Below, piece after piece: positions 1-8,811 of a DNA stretch of 63,099 nt (positions within the stretch are counted from its first letter, which is position 1; the number at the start of each line of letters is the position of its first letter). The notes beneath the pieces are model-generated. The model was given only the letters and a program-made list of their open reading frames with translations. It ran no database searches and had not been told where the DNA came from. The position numbers and the translations under genes are program-made. The stretch comes from Haloferax larsenii JCM 13917 (GTDB taxonomy: Archaea; Halobacteriota; Halobacteria; Halobacteriales; Haloferacaceae): contig NZ_AOLI01000021.1 of assembly GCF_000336955.1 (NCBI RefSeq), positions 125,577 to 188,675 of the forward strand, given 5' to 3'.

Positions 1-847
1 GTCGAGATGGCGTCACCCTGCGCTTCGAGAATCTGCGACTGCTTTTCACCCTGTGCGCGGATGATGTTCGACTGCTTTTCACCTTGGGCCTTCTCGACAG
101 CGGAGCGACGCTCACCCTGCGCTTCGAGAATCATGGCGCGGCGACGGCGCTCGGCGGAGGTTTGTTGCTCCATCGCGTTTTCGACGTCCGTCGAGGGCTT
201 CACCTCGCGCACCTCGACGGATTCGACGCGGACACCCCACTCGTCTGTGGGTTCGTCCAACTCCTCTCGAATGCGGGCGTTGATGTGGTCTCGCCGGGCC
301 AGCGTGTCGTCGAGTTCCATGTCACCGAGCGCGGCGCGGAGCGTCGTCTGCGCGAGCAGTGAGACGGCTCGGCGGTAGTGGTCGACTTCGAGGAAGGCGC
401 GTTCGGGGTTCATCACGCGGATGTAGACGACGGCGTCGGCAGTCACCGGTGAGTTGTCCTCGGTGATTGCCTCCTGTGTGGGCACGTCGAGCGTCTGGGT
501 CCGCATGTCGAAGCGGTAGGTCTTCGAGATGAACGGCGGGACGATGTTCAGCCCCGGTTCGAGGATGCCCTGATACTTTCCGAAGGTGGTGAGCGTCCGC
601 TTTTCGTACGCCTGCACGATTTCGACCGCGTCGTACACCGCCGCGATGGCGAGCGCAAGCACCACGTAACCGGCGAGTGTGAGCGGCGTGACGGGGAAGG
701 CGATGACGGCGGCACCGAACGCCAGCACCGCGACTGCGAGGGGACCAACCCAACGCGGGACGCGGGGCGGACCGCTTTCGACTTTCGTCGCCGACGACGA
801 CGTCGACGCCGAGAGCTTCCCGAGTTGGTAGAACAGGCTATCCATGT
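1..847 (-). CDS. SPFH/band-7 (stomatin-like) membrane protein, 3' end missing
   Basis: The gene starts at the ATG at 847 and runs off the window edge, so about 282 N-terminal residues are seen. Two hydrophobic stretches near residues 30-70 form the usual SPFH membrane anchor. The band-7 core follows, with the stomatin-like run YEKRTLTTFGKYQGILEPGL and then EVREVKPSTDVENAMEQQ. The last visible part is a helical region built from near 11-residue repeats, each centred on AQGE (ILEAQGERRS, AVEKAQGEKQS, IIRAQGEKQS). SPFH proteins oligomerise in membranes and often act with NfeD or membrane proteases. Any such partner would lie outside the window. Family is clear; the exact role is not. Confidence 0.88.
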
Positions 848-999
848 GAGGTGGTAGCATCGGCGACGACAAAAACTACCCGCCTGTCGGCGTCGGAATT
901 GGGATGCGTTTCGGGGTAGTATCGGCGTTGGCGCTGGCGTTGCCGCACTGCACCAGCGTGGCCACCAAGTATTTGCCTCCGTCTGTTCGACCCCCGAGT

Positions 1000-1194
1000 A
1001 TGCGACCTGATTACGGCGGTATCGAAGTCGAAGACCTGTTGAAACTCGTGTTAGTCCTCGTCGTCGTCTGGCTGGCACTCGAAATACTCGGGGAGGTACT
1101 CGGCCTGTTCACCGCCCTTCTCGGCCCGTTCCGGCCGATTCTCGGGTTGGTCGTCGTCGTCCTCATCGTCCTCTGGCTCCTCGACCAAATCTAA
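1000..1194 (+). CDS. Small haloarchaeal membrane protein
   Basis: A 64-residue protein beginning MRPDYGGIEVEDLLK and continuing as two hydrophobic helices (about residues 13-33 and 42-62) joined by a short loop. I chose the ATG at 1000 because the longer frame from 904 adds a Cys/Pro-rich, non-hydrophobic leader that looks like upstream noncoding DNA. The sequence resembles a short conserved haloarchaeal membrane family of unknown function. It diverges from the SPFH gene, so a shared role in the membrane is possible but is inference only. Confidence 0.7.
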   Translation: MRPDYGGIEVEDLLKLVLVLVVVWLALEILGEVLGLFTALLGPFRPILGLVVVVLIVLWLLDQI

Positions 1195-1267
1195 CACCCG
1201 TGCAAACCTGGTGACAGAAATTGTCGGACGTCGATATTCATTTGTATCTTTCGTGTGAAAAACGGAC

Positions 1268-1765
1268 GTGTACAGTCTGAACGTCCCGATTCCGGGACAG
1301 GTTGCGCGGGTCGCGTCCGACCTCTTCCCGTATCTCGCTCCGTTCGACCGGGTTCGCGACCGTCACACGCTGGTCTGCAAGCGATTCGAGGAGACCGACT
1401 ACGACCACCTTCGGACTCGTCTCCACGAGGTACTTCGAGGAGCGCCTGCCTTCGAGGCACGCATCACGGACGTCGAGTACTTCGAGGACCCGCCCCGCGG
1501 GAGTGCGCCAGTCGTCTATCTCGCCGTCGAGAGTCCGGGACTCGTGTCGCTGCACGAACGCCTCGTCGACGAATTCGGCGCTGTCGATGGACTCGAAGGC
1601 GACGACTACACCCCGCACGTGACGCTCGCCCGCGGTGGCTCGATTGCGGATGCCCGGTCGCTGGCCAGCCACGACATCGACCCCGTCGAGTGGACCGTCT
1701 CGCAACTCGACCTCTACGACGCTGAGTTTCGCGAGACGGCGGCGTCGATTTCGCTTCCAGCCTGA
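1268..1765 (+). CDS. 2'-5' RNA ligase-like 2H phosphoesterase
   Basis: A 165-residue protein with GTG start. 2H phosphoesterases use two His-x-Thr/Ser motifs to act on 2'-5' or cyclic phosphodiester bonds in RNA or nucleotides. The second motif is clear: PHVTLARGG with H117 and T119. The first is RHTLVCKR at 32-39, where the third position is Leu rather than Thr/Ser, so the pair is asymmetric. The opening SLNVPIPG matches the usual beta-strand start of the fold. Length fits the LigT/ThpR-like group. True substrate is unknown. Confidence 0.78.
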   Translation: MYSLNVPIPGQVARVASDLFPYLAPFDRVRDRHTLVCKRFEETDYDHLRTRLHEVLRGAPAFEARITDVEYFEDPPRGSAPVVYLAVESPGLVSLHERLVDEFGAVDGLEGDDYTPHVTLARGGSIADARSLASHDIDPVEWTVSQLDLYDAEFRETAASISLPA

Positions 1766-1789
1766 AACGAGATTTTCGGAGCGCTGAGG

Positions 1790-3172
1790 CTATCGATTCT
1801 CGCGTGCCTGCAGTCGCATCCCAATCGGTTCCTGCGGATGCATCGTCAACGACCCGCGAAGCGAGAACGGTTCCTCGCGGATGTATTCGAGTTCGTACCG
1901 CTGAGCGACCGTTCCCATGATGAGGCGACCTTCGAGCAGCGACAGGTGTTTGCCGATACAGTGGCGCGGCCCGCCGCCGAAGGGGAAGTACGCGAAACTC
2001 GGTCGGTCGGCCGCCCGCGCGGGCGTCCACCGGTCCGGGTCGAATTCGAGCGGGTCGTCCCACCAGCGTTCCGAGCGGTGGACGACCCACTGCGGGAGCA
2101 TGATTGCCGAGCCCTCGGGGATGCGATAGCCACCGAGTCGAACGTCGACTTTGGGTTCGCGGAACATCACGTACACCGGCGGGTACAACCGCATCGCCTC
2201 GTTTAGGACGCGCTCTGTGTACTCCAACTGTCGCACGTCTTCGAAGGTGGGTGTGCGACCGCCGAACACGTCGTCCACCTCGCGGTGCAGTTTCGCCTCC
2301 GCTTCGGGATGCTGCGAAAGCAGGTACCACGCGTACGTGAGCGTCAGCGCGGTCGTATCGTGGCCCGCCAAGAGCATCGTCATCAGTTCGTCGCGGAGGT
2401 TCTTGTCGGTCTGTTCGCCGCGGTCGTAGGCGCGAAGCAGAATCGACAGGAGGTCCATCGGCTGGTCGCCGACCGCCGAGTCGTCGGCGACCGACGACGC
2501 CGGGCCGGGTCCGTACTCGGTTCCGCGGCGCTCCTCGACGAGGTCCCAGATGATGTCTTCGAGCACCGACAGCGCCTCCTTGTACTCGCGGTTCTCTCTC
2601 GTCGGCACCCAGTCGGGCGTAAGGAACCGAATCGGGTCGGGTTCGAACCGCGCACCCAGCGGTTCGAGGTGCTCTTGCAAACGGCGGATTCGGTCGTCGT
2701 CGAGGTCGCTCCCGAACATCGCGTCGACGATTATCTCGACGGTCAGCCGGGTCATCTCTAACTGGATGTCCACCACGTCGCCGTCGTGCCAGTCGGTCAG
2801 CATCGACTCGGTTCGGTCGGTCATCATCCCCGCCATGGTCGAGATACGGCGCATGTCGAAGGCTGGCTGAGCGAGTCGGCGCTGCGTTTGCCACGTCTCA
2901 CCCTCGCTCATGAGGAGGCCGTCACCGAGCAAGTCGCCGATTGCTTGGTCCTGAAACTGCGGTTTTCGGAACTGCGACGCCTCGCTCACGAGCACCCGCT
3001 CGATGTCACGGGGGTTCGTGAGCATGTAGGTGTCCAGCGGTCCGAGGTCGAAGTGGATGACGTCGCCGTAGGCGTCCGCAACCGCCGTCAGGAAACTAAA
3101 CGGGTCGCGGGCGTACTGTCGACTCGCGCCGAACAGCGGGACGCCTTTCGGTCCGGGAGGGGTCGCACTCAT
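1790..3172 (-). CDS. Cytochrome P450
   Basis: A 460-residue soluble P450. All signature regions are visible: the I-helix oxygen-activation motif AGHDTT, the K-helix pair E and R in NEAMRLYPP, and the heme-thiolate loop FGGGPRHCIG with the axial Cys near residue 400. There is no membrane anchor, and no ferredoxin or ferredoxin reductase gene is adjacent, so the electron donor must be elsewhere. Haloarchaea carry a CYP174-type P450 of about this size and this is a plausible member. The physiological substrate is unknown. Convergent with the RNA-ligase-like gene. Confidence 0.93.
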   Translation of the reverse strand: MSATPPGPKGVPLFGASRQYARDPFSFLTAVADAYGDVIHFDLGPLDTYMLTNPRDIERVLVSEASQFRKPQFQDQAIGDLLGDGLLMSEGETWQTQRRLAQPAFDMRRISTMAGMMTDRTESMLTDWHDGDVVDIQLEMTRLTVEIIVDAMFGSDLDDDRIRRLQEHLEPLGARFEPDPIRFLTPDWVPTRENREYKEALSVLEDIIWDLVEERRGTEYGPGPASSVADDSAVGDQPMDLLSILLRAYDRGEQTDKNLRDELMTMLLAGHDTTALTLTYAWYLLSQHPEAEAKLHREVDDVFGGRTPTFEDVRQLEYTERVLNEAMRLYPPVYVMFREPKVDVRLGGYRIPEGSAIMLPQWVVHRSERWWDDPLEFDPDRWTPARAADRPSFAYFPFGGGPRHCIGKHLSLLEGRLIMGTVAQRYELEYIREEPFSLRGSLTMHPQEPIGMRLQARENR

Positions 3173-3250
3173 CGGGTATGTGTTGGTTCGAAGAGGTAAG
3201 AACTACACGGCGGAATCGGGGTGGTCGCGCGCCACCGGCTCGGTCCTGCA

Positions 3251-3257
3251 TATAAAA
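3251..3257 (+). promoter_or_regulatory. TATA box for the ICMT-like methyltransferase
   Basis: TATAAAA in an otherwise GC-rich gap. A start site about 25 nt downstream would leave a leader of roughly 30-35 nt before the ATG at 3314. Confidence 0.5.
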
Positions 3258-3313
3258 ACTGCCCCCACGAGTACGGCAGCGGGCGTATTTCGGAGACTCG
3301 CCTACGAACCGCT

Positions 3314-3904
3314 ATGGACGTTCTTTCGACCCTCTCGCTGGTCGCGTTCGCGGCGGGCCTGCTGGCTGCTGGCGGAGTCTACCTCATATTGGCTGTGACG
3401 CTCACCACGGACCGACAGTGGTGGCCACCGGGCGACAAGACGTGGGCGTACCACCTTCATTGGTCGCTCGTCGGCGTGTTCAACGTCTCGACTCTCCTCG
3501 TCGCGGTTCTCGATTGGAACACGTGGCTCCTGCCGCGTCCGTCCTCGCTCGTCGCCGGAGGACTTCTCACCGCGCTCGGTGCGGGCGTCTTCTTCCGCGG
3601 AGCCAACGTGATGCAGTCCGACGAGGTCCGCGGCGTCACCGGTGACCTCTACACGGGCGGCCCCTACGCGTACAGCCGGAATCCGCAGTACGTCGGCATG
3701 ATTATCGGAACCGCCGGATTTGCACTGCTTACGAACGCGCTTTTCGTCGCGGTGCTCGCCGCGGCGCACATCGGCTGGGTCTTGCTCTTGCCCGTCGCTG
3801 AAGAGCCACACCTTCGCGACGAATACGGACAGGAGTACGAGCAGTACGCGGCGCGAGTCCCTCGATTCGTCGGTCTGCGGACGGTTCGAGAACTCGTGAA
3901 CTGA
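3314..3904 (+). CDS. Isoprenylcysteine carboxyl methyltransferase-like membrane protein
   Basis: A 196-residue protein with about five transmembrane segments. The family motif is near the C-terminal half: TGGPYAYSRNPQYVG, followed by a hydrophobic segment and EEPHLRDEYGQEYEQYAARVPRF. This is the hallmark of the ICMT/PEMT family, which uses S-adenosylmethionine at the membrane to methylate isoprenylated thiols, lipids or small molecules. I chose the ATG at 3314 because the frame upstream to 3221 is not hydrophobic and contains the promoter. The substrate cannot be deduced. Confidence 0.83.
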   Translation: MDVLSTLSLVAFAAGLLAAGGVYLILAVTLTTDRQWWPPGDKTWAYHLHWSLVGVFNVSTLLVAVLDWNTWLLPRPSSLVAGGLLTALGAGVFFRGANVMQSDEVRGVTGDLYTGGPYAYSRNPQYVGMIIGTAGFALLTNALFVAVLAAAHIGWVLLLPVAEEPHLRDEYGQEYEQYAARVPRFVGLRTVRELVN

Positions 3905-3913
3905 ACCCTGCAG

Positions 3914-6118
3914 TTACGGCCGCGGCGGGTCGCCGTCGTAGGCGTCGTGGTCGTTGTAGAAGTTGAGCATCGCGAACTTGAGTTTCTTCGGCGTGATATC
4001 GACCATCTCCGAGCGCTCTTCGACCGGGAACGACCCGCGAACGCCGTATTTCCCCATCGACGAACTCTCGCGGGTGTAGCGCTTGTCGGCGAGGATACGA
4101 ACCCCGTAGTCGTCCGGGGCGCGGATGACCCGCCCGAGCGCCTGCCGCGTCTTGCGGATAGTCGGAATCTCGACGGCGTATCGCCATCCTGCGTCTCGCT
4201 TGCCGCGGTAGATTCGGTCGTAAGCGTCCTGTACCGCCTCCATCCGTTCGGAGAGGTGCGGATACGGAACCCCGACGACGAGGACGGTTCGCGCGTCGTC
4301 GCCGTCGAAACTCACGCCCTCCGCGAGCGTCCCCCACAGCGACGTGAGGAGGACTGCGTCGTCCTTGCCGACGAACTCTTGGCGGGCTTCTTCGGCGCGG
4401 ACGCCCGGTTCGTCGAGGAAAAGCGTGTGGTCGACCTGCGGATTCGCGCGCAACCGCTCGTGGTAGCGTTCTGCCTCCGCGTACGACGGGAAGAACACGA
4501 GCGTGTTCCCCGGCGTGAACCGGGCGGTGTCGATGAGTAACTGCTCGATAGTTTCCTGTGTGCCCGTGTCGTCGCGCTCCGACGAGAACAGCGCGGGCAA
4601 CGAAACGGCGAACGTCCGGCGGTTCTCCTCGGGGTATTCGAGACCGTAGGCCATCGTCACCGGGTCGTCGAGGCCGAGCGTCTCTTCTGTCACGTCGAAG
4701 GGGCGGAGCGTCGCCGACATCAGGATGCTCGCGTGGACCTCCTCGAACAGTTCGCTCGTCACGTCGTGCGGGATGCAGGTGTACAGTTCGGCGCGGCCGT
4801 AGATCTCCTCGGTGCCGCCGTCGCGCCGCACCGAGAGCATCGGATGGCGGCCGAGTTCGCCGCCCATCTCCATCCAGTCGGCGATGAAGTTCGCCGCCTG
4901 CAACGTCTGGCACTCCTTGCGCGTGGTCGCGTCGCCGTTTTTGTACTCCTCTTCGTACTGCTCGTCCAGACGCTTGCCCAACTGCAACGCGAGTTCGACT
5001 TCAACGTCGATGCCGCGACCCTCGTACGACTGGAGGAACGTGAGCGTCAGGTCGTCGCGGCGGTTCTTGTTGGCGATAGAGAGGTCGTACCAGTTCTCGC
5101 CGACCTGTTCGCGCTCGCCGAAGCCGAACGCCTCGTCGTAGCTCTCTCGGAGGGCGTCGAGGAAGCTTCCGACGACGTTGCGGGCGCTCTCGGCGCGCGA
5201 GTCCTCGACGCCTTCCAACTCGTTCATCGCGCTTTCGAGGGTGTTCTCGGTGAGCGCGCGACTCGCGTGGTCGCGGGCCGCGCCTTCGATGTTGTGTGCC
5301 TCGTCGAACACCGTGATGATGTCCTCGGGGTCGCGGTCTAACCACCGGAAGAACTGCTCGCGAATCATCGGGTCGAGCAGGTGATGGTAGTTGCAGACGA
5401 CGAGGTCGATGCCCTCCATGCCCTCTTTTAGCAACTCGTAGCCGCAGAAGTTCTGTTTGCCCGCGTACTCGAAAATCTCGTCGGGCGTCCGCACGTCGTC
5501 GAACAACCACTGGAAGAACTCGTCTGTGTTCCGCGTGAGGTTGTTGTAGTAGTGGTCGCAGTAGTTGCCCTCCTGCAACTCGTCTAACTCCTCGTCGAGA
5601 CGGTCGAGTTCGTCGGTGACGGCGCTTCTGGCGTCGGCGGCGTTCGAGTCGCCCTCGCGCATCTGGTCTAAGAGGAGGTCCGCCTGCTCCGACAGTTCGG
5701 ATTTGTCGGACTCCTTTTCGACGATGCTTCGGGTGGTGTCGCGGAGGGTCTGACACTCCTGAAAGCCCACGTCGATGTGGCACATCGAGGATTTCCCGCG
5801 GAAGACCACGGCGCGAATCGGCTCGGTTCGCGTTATCTGCCGGGCGTCTTCGACGAACTGACGCATCTGCTGGTGGACGTTCGTCGTGATGACGACCGTC
5901 TTGTCGCGTTCGCGGGCGTACTGGAGGGCGGGCACGAGCGCCGAGATGGTCTTTCCCGTCCCGGTCGCGCCTTCGAGGAGGACGTTCCGCTCCTCGTCGA
6001 GCGCGTCGGCGATTCCCGACATCGCCGCCTCCTGATTCGGATACGGCTCGTCGTAGGGGAAGAATCGCCACGTCCTCCCGGCGTCGGCCTCGTCGCGGGA
6101 GTCGTCTGCGTGGGACAC
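3914..6118 (-). CDS. XPD/DinG-type Fe-S superfamily 2 DNA helicase
   Basis: A 734-residue protein with a GTG start. Walker A is GATGTGKT (50-57) and Walker B is the DEAH box FDEAHNIE (271-278). Between them lie C113, C122, C187 and C225, placed as the four ligands of the 4Fe-4S cluster that XPD-family helicases need to unwind DNA 5' to 3'. The C-terminal RecA-like domain ends with motif VI QALGRVIRAPDDYG. These enzymes act in DNA repair or replication-fork processing. Annotated relatives in haloarchaea are often called Rad3. A second, diverged member lies at 60912-62825. Confidence 0.93.
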   Translation of the reverse strand: MSHADDSRDEADAGRTWRFFPYDEPYPNQEAAMSGIADALDEERNVLLEGATGTGKTISALVPALQYARERDKTVVITTNVHQQMRQFVEDARQITRTEPIRAVVFRGKSSMCHIDVGFQECQTLRDTTRSIVEKESDKSELSEQADLLLDQMREGDSNAADARSAVTDELDRLDEELDELQEGNYCDHYYNNLTRNTDEFFQWLFDDVRTPDEIFEYAGKQNFCGYELLKEGMEGIDLVVCNYHHLLDPMIREQFFRWLDRDPEDIITVFDEAHNIEGAARDHASRALTENTLESAMNELEGVEDSRAESARNVVGSFLDALRESYDEAFGFGEREQVGENWYDLSIANKNRRDDLTLTFLQSYEGRGIDVEVELALQLGKRLDEQYEEEYKNGDATTRKECQTLQAANFIADWMEMGGELGRHPMLSVRRDGGTEEIYGRAELYTCIPHDVTSELFEEVHASILMSATLRPFDVTEETLGLDDPVTMAYGLEYPEENRRTFAVSLPALFSSERDDTGTQETIEQLLIDTARFTPGNTLVFFPSYAEAERYHERLRANPQVDHTLFLDEPGVRAEEARQEFVGKDDAVLLTSLWGTLAEGVSFDGDDARTVLVVGVPYPHLSERMEAVQDAYDRIYRGKRDAGWRYAVEIPTIRKTRQALGRVIRAPDDYGVRILADKRYTRESSSMGKYGVRGSFPVEERSEMVDITPKKLKFAMLNFYNDHDAYDGDPPRP

Positions 6119-6262
6119 GACCGATTCTCGGTCGCCATCCGGTTAAAAACCTCGGAGGTACACCCCCTACTTGACACATCCTACTTAATCGTACCCCCGC
6201 GTTGCGGCCGCGATACCCGTCCGAGGGAGCATTTTGTCGCGCTCTCGTGAACGTCCGGCTAC

Positions 6263-6727
6263 ATGGCAACAGACACTGCCACCTCACGAACCGAATCGAC
6301 ACTGGACGCGAACTGGCAAGCGGGCGTCGTCGCTGGCGCGGTCGCCGCCGCCGTCATGGGCGCGATGATGGTCGTACAGATGCGCCCGGTTCTCGAAGTC
6401 GCCATCCCGTCGATGTACACGCTGATGGGCGGTACCGCCGGATTCACTATCCACGTCGCCCACGGTGCGGTCCTCGGCGTCGCGTTCGCAGGTCTCGCTG
6501 GCGTCGCCGACCTCGACTCGACACCGAAGTCACTCGGTCTCGGCGTCGGCTACGGGGTCGTTCTCTGGGTCGTCCTCGCCGCTCTCGTGATGCCCGTCTG
6601 GCTGAGCGCAGTCGGGTCGCCCGCGAACCCGCCGCTGCCGAACGTGAGCAGGACGAGCCTCGTCGGCCACGTCGTCTACGGTGCCGTCCTCGGACTGGCG
6701 TATCCCGCAGTCGAGCGCATCTTCTGA
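6263..6727 (+). CDS. Haloarchaeal four-helix membrane protein
   Basis: A 154-residue protein with a polar N-terminus (about 17 residues) and four hydrophobic segments, near residues 20-42, 55-80, 90-115 and 132-150. Segment 1 is Ala/Val/Gly rich (GVVAGAVAAAVMGAMM). The repeated HVAHGAVLGVAF and HVVYGAVLGLAY in the second and fourth helices suggest an internal duplication of two-helix units. No enzymatic motif is visible. Similar haloarchaeal proteins have sometimes been labelled histidine kinase, but no kinase domain is present. Convergent with argF. Confidence 0.72.
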   Translation: MATDTATSRTESTLDANWQAGVVAGAVAAAVMGAMMVVQMRPVLEVAIPSMYTLMGGTAGFTIHVAHGAVLGVAFAGLAGVADLDSTPKSLGLGVGYGVVLWVVLAALVMPVWLSAVGSPANPPLPNVSRTSLVGHVVYGAVLGLAYPAVERIF

Positions 6728-6768
6728 ACTGGCTGAAAAGCAGTCGCCGCTCCGGCCCCGACCCGACC

Positions 6769-7668
6769 TTATTCTTCCAGCAACTCGACGATGAGGCCCT
6801 TCTGGGCGTGCAGGCGGTTCTCCGCTTGCTCCCAGACGAGCGACTGCTCGCCTTCGAGCACGTCACCCGTAATCTCCTCGCCGCGGTGGGCGGGCAGGCA
6901 GTGCATGACTTGCGCGTCGCTCCCGTCGAGGAGTTCGCCGTTCAGTTGGAACCCGTCGAACGCTTCGAGCTTTTCGTCGCGTTGGTCCTCTTGGCCCATC
7001 GAAATCCACACGTCGGTGTAGACCACGTCGGCGCCGTCGATAGCTTCCTCGGGGTCGGTCGTGACCGTCGGTGCCTGCCCGAGGTCGGCAGCGCGCTCCA
7101 TGACTTCGTCGTCCATCGCGTAGTCCGGCGGCGTGGCCACCGTGAGGTCGATACCGGCCATGGCACAGCCGAGGACGAACGACTGGCCGACGTTGTTGCC
7201 GTCGCCGACCCACGCCGCCTGGACCTCCTCGAACGACCCGACGTGCTCGCGGATGGTGAGCAGGTCGGCGAGCGTCTGGCAGGGGTGGGCGTCGTCGGTC
7301 AGGCCGTTGATGACCGGTGCCGTGGAGTATTCGGCGATTTCCAGCAAGTCCTCGTGGTCGAACAGACGCGCCATGATGACGTCGCCGTAGCGACCCAGCA
7401 CGCGGGCGGTGTCACAGAGCGGTTCGCCGTGTCCGAGTTGGATGTCTTCCGGGCCGAGAAACAGCGCGTGACCACCCAGTTGGGTCATGCCGGTCTCGAA
7501 GGAGACACGGGTGCGCGTACTCGGCTTCTCGAAGAGCATCGCCATCGTCGCTCGGGGCAGTCGCGTCTCGTCGTCGCCGGCCTTGATGGCGGCGGCACGG
7601 GAAAGAACGCGGTCTAACTCCGATTCGCTGATGTCGTCGATGTCGATGAAGTGTGTCGTGTCGAGCAT
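6769..7668 (-). CDS. argF: Ornithine carbamoyltransferase
   Basis: A 299-residue enzyme that joins carbamoyl phosphate and ornithine to make citrulline. The carbamoyl-phosphate loop STRTR is at 50-54, HPCQ at 128-131, the ornithine-binding DVWISMGQE near 222 and HCLPAHRGEE near 258, all as in ArgF. It is the last gene of the lysW-argXCBDEF unit, 33 nt after argE, and supplies citrulline to ArgG. Length is normal for the archaeal enzyme. Confidence 0.97.
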   Translation of the reverse strand: MLDTTHFIDIDDISESELDRVLSRAAAIKAGDDETRLPRATMAMLFEKPSTRTRVSFETGMTQLGGHALFLGPEDIQLGHGEPLCDTARVLGRYGDVIMARLFDHEDLLEIAEYSTAPVINGLTDDAHPCQTLADLLTIREHVGSFEEVQAAWVGDGNNVGQSFVLGCAMAGIDLTVATPPDYAMDDEVMERAADLGQAPTVTTDPEEAIDGADVVYTDVWISMGQEDQRDEKLEAFDGFQLNGELLDGSDAQVMHCLPAHRGEEITGDVLEGEQSLVWEQAENRLHAQKGLIVELLEE

Positions 7669-7701
7669 TGTCTGTGTCGTGTCTCCTGTCGAGTCGATGC
7701 C

Positions 7702-8811
7702 TCAGTCGTCCGCGAGACGCTCGCAGACGGCGACCAACACGTCGATTGCGTCGTCGAACTCGTCGAGTTCGAGATGTTCGTTCGGCGCGTGGTCGAGGTC
7801 CGAATCGCCGGGACCGTAGGTCGCCATCGGGCAGTCCCACGTCCCGGCGAAGATGTTCATGTCGCTGGTGCCCGTCTTGCGGAGCAAGCGTGGCTTCGTG
7901 TCGCCGACGCCGCGGATGGCGACGCGGAAGGCCCGCGCGACGTCCGTGCGCGGACTCATCATCACGGGCGGGATGGGCTTGTTCCAGTGGACGCTCCCGC
8001 GAGTGAGTTCGCCCTCGGCGACTTCGCGCACGTCCTCGATGGTGAGACGCGGCGGGACGCGGAACTGCACGTCCACCGTCGCCTCCACCGCGAGGCCGTC
8101 GTCGGTGGGACCGCCGTCGAAGCTCACGGGCTTGGTCGTCACCGTGTCGAAGACGCCGTCGTGCTCCTCGTCGAAGAAGTCGGCCACGCGCGACCACCAC
8201 GCGACGGCCGACTGGATGGCGTTGTCCTCGGGGCGCGAGGAGTGTCCCAACTCGCTCGTTGCGACGTAGGTTCCCGAGAGGAAGCCGCGGTAGCCGAGGG
8301 TCACGCCGTCCCAGCCGGAGGGTTCGCCGTTGACGACGGCGTCGGGTTCCTCGCGGTCTTCGACGAGGTGCCACGCACCGCGGGAGGTGGTCTCTTCGCC
8401 GACGACGCCGACGAACGAGACGCCGGTTTCGACGGCCGCGGCGGCCATCGAGCAGAGCGGGCCAGTCGCGTCCACGCTGCCGCGACCCCAGAGCGCCCCG
8501 TCTTCGACCGTCACGGGGATGTCGCCGGGGACGGTGTCGATGTGCGAGGTCAGCAAGACCGAGTCGTCGGCGGGCGCGCGGACGTTACCGACTTCGTCTA
8601 TCCAGACCTCGCGGTCGTGGGCCTCGAAGAACGCCTTCAGCACCTCGGCGGCGGCCTCTTCGTCGCCCGAGACCGACGGCGTCGAGACCATGTCGTAGAG
8701 GAGTTCGCGCGCCTCGGCCCACTCGCTCCCGGCGGTCAGTTCCGCGGGTGCGTCGGTGTGTGCCGCCGAGTCACCCTCTCCTGTGGCGTCGTGGTCGATT
8801 CCGGCGGTCAT
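7702..8811 (-). CDS. argE: LysW-ornithine hydrolase (M20 metallopeptidase)
   Basis: A 369-residue M20-family zinc hydrolase that should release ornithine from the LysW carrier. Metal ligands are in TSHIDTVPG (H90, D92), DATGPLCS and the catalytic GEETTSRG. I chose the ATG at 8811, which overlaps the argD stop by 4 nt, giving translational coupling. The frame is open far upstream only because of high GC inside argD. The first 28 residues are acidic and Ala/Thr rich and have no counterpart in LysK. By context (LysW, ArgX) the substrate is LysW-linked ornithine; LysK is the equivalent name in the lysine pathway. Confidence 0.93.
   Translation of the reverse strand: MTAGIDHDATGEGDSAAHTDAPAELTAGSEWAEARELLYDMVSTPSVSGDEEAAAEVLKAFFEAHDREVWIDEVGNVRAPADDSVLLTSHIDTVPGDIPVTVEDGALWGRGSVDATGPLCSMAAAAVETGVSFVGVVGEETTSRGAWHLVEDREEPDAVVNGEPSGWDGVTLGYRGFLSGTYVATSELGHSSRPEDNAIQSAVAWWSRVADFFDEEHDGVFDTVTTKPVSFDGGPTDDGLAVEATVDVQFRVPPRLTIEDVREVAEGELTRGSVHWNKPIPPVMMSPRTDVARAFRVAIRGVGDTKPRLLRKTGTSDMNIFAGTWDCPMATYGPGDSDLDHAPNEHLELDEFDDAIDVLVAVCERLADD

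Noticed and set aside
1790-3904. P450 and ICMT-like methyltransferase as a biosynthetic cluster
   Set aside because: They are on opposite strands with separate promoters, and no scaffold-making or redox-partner genes are adjacent.
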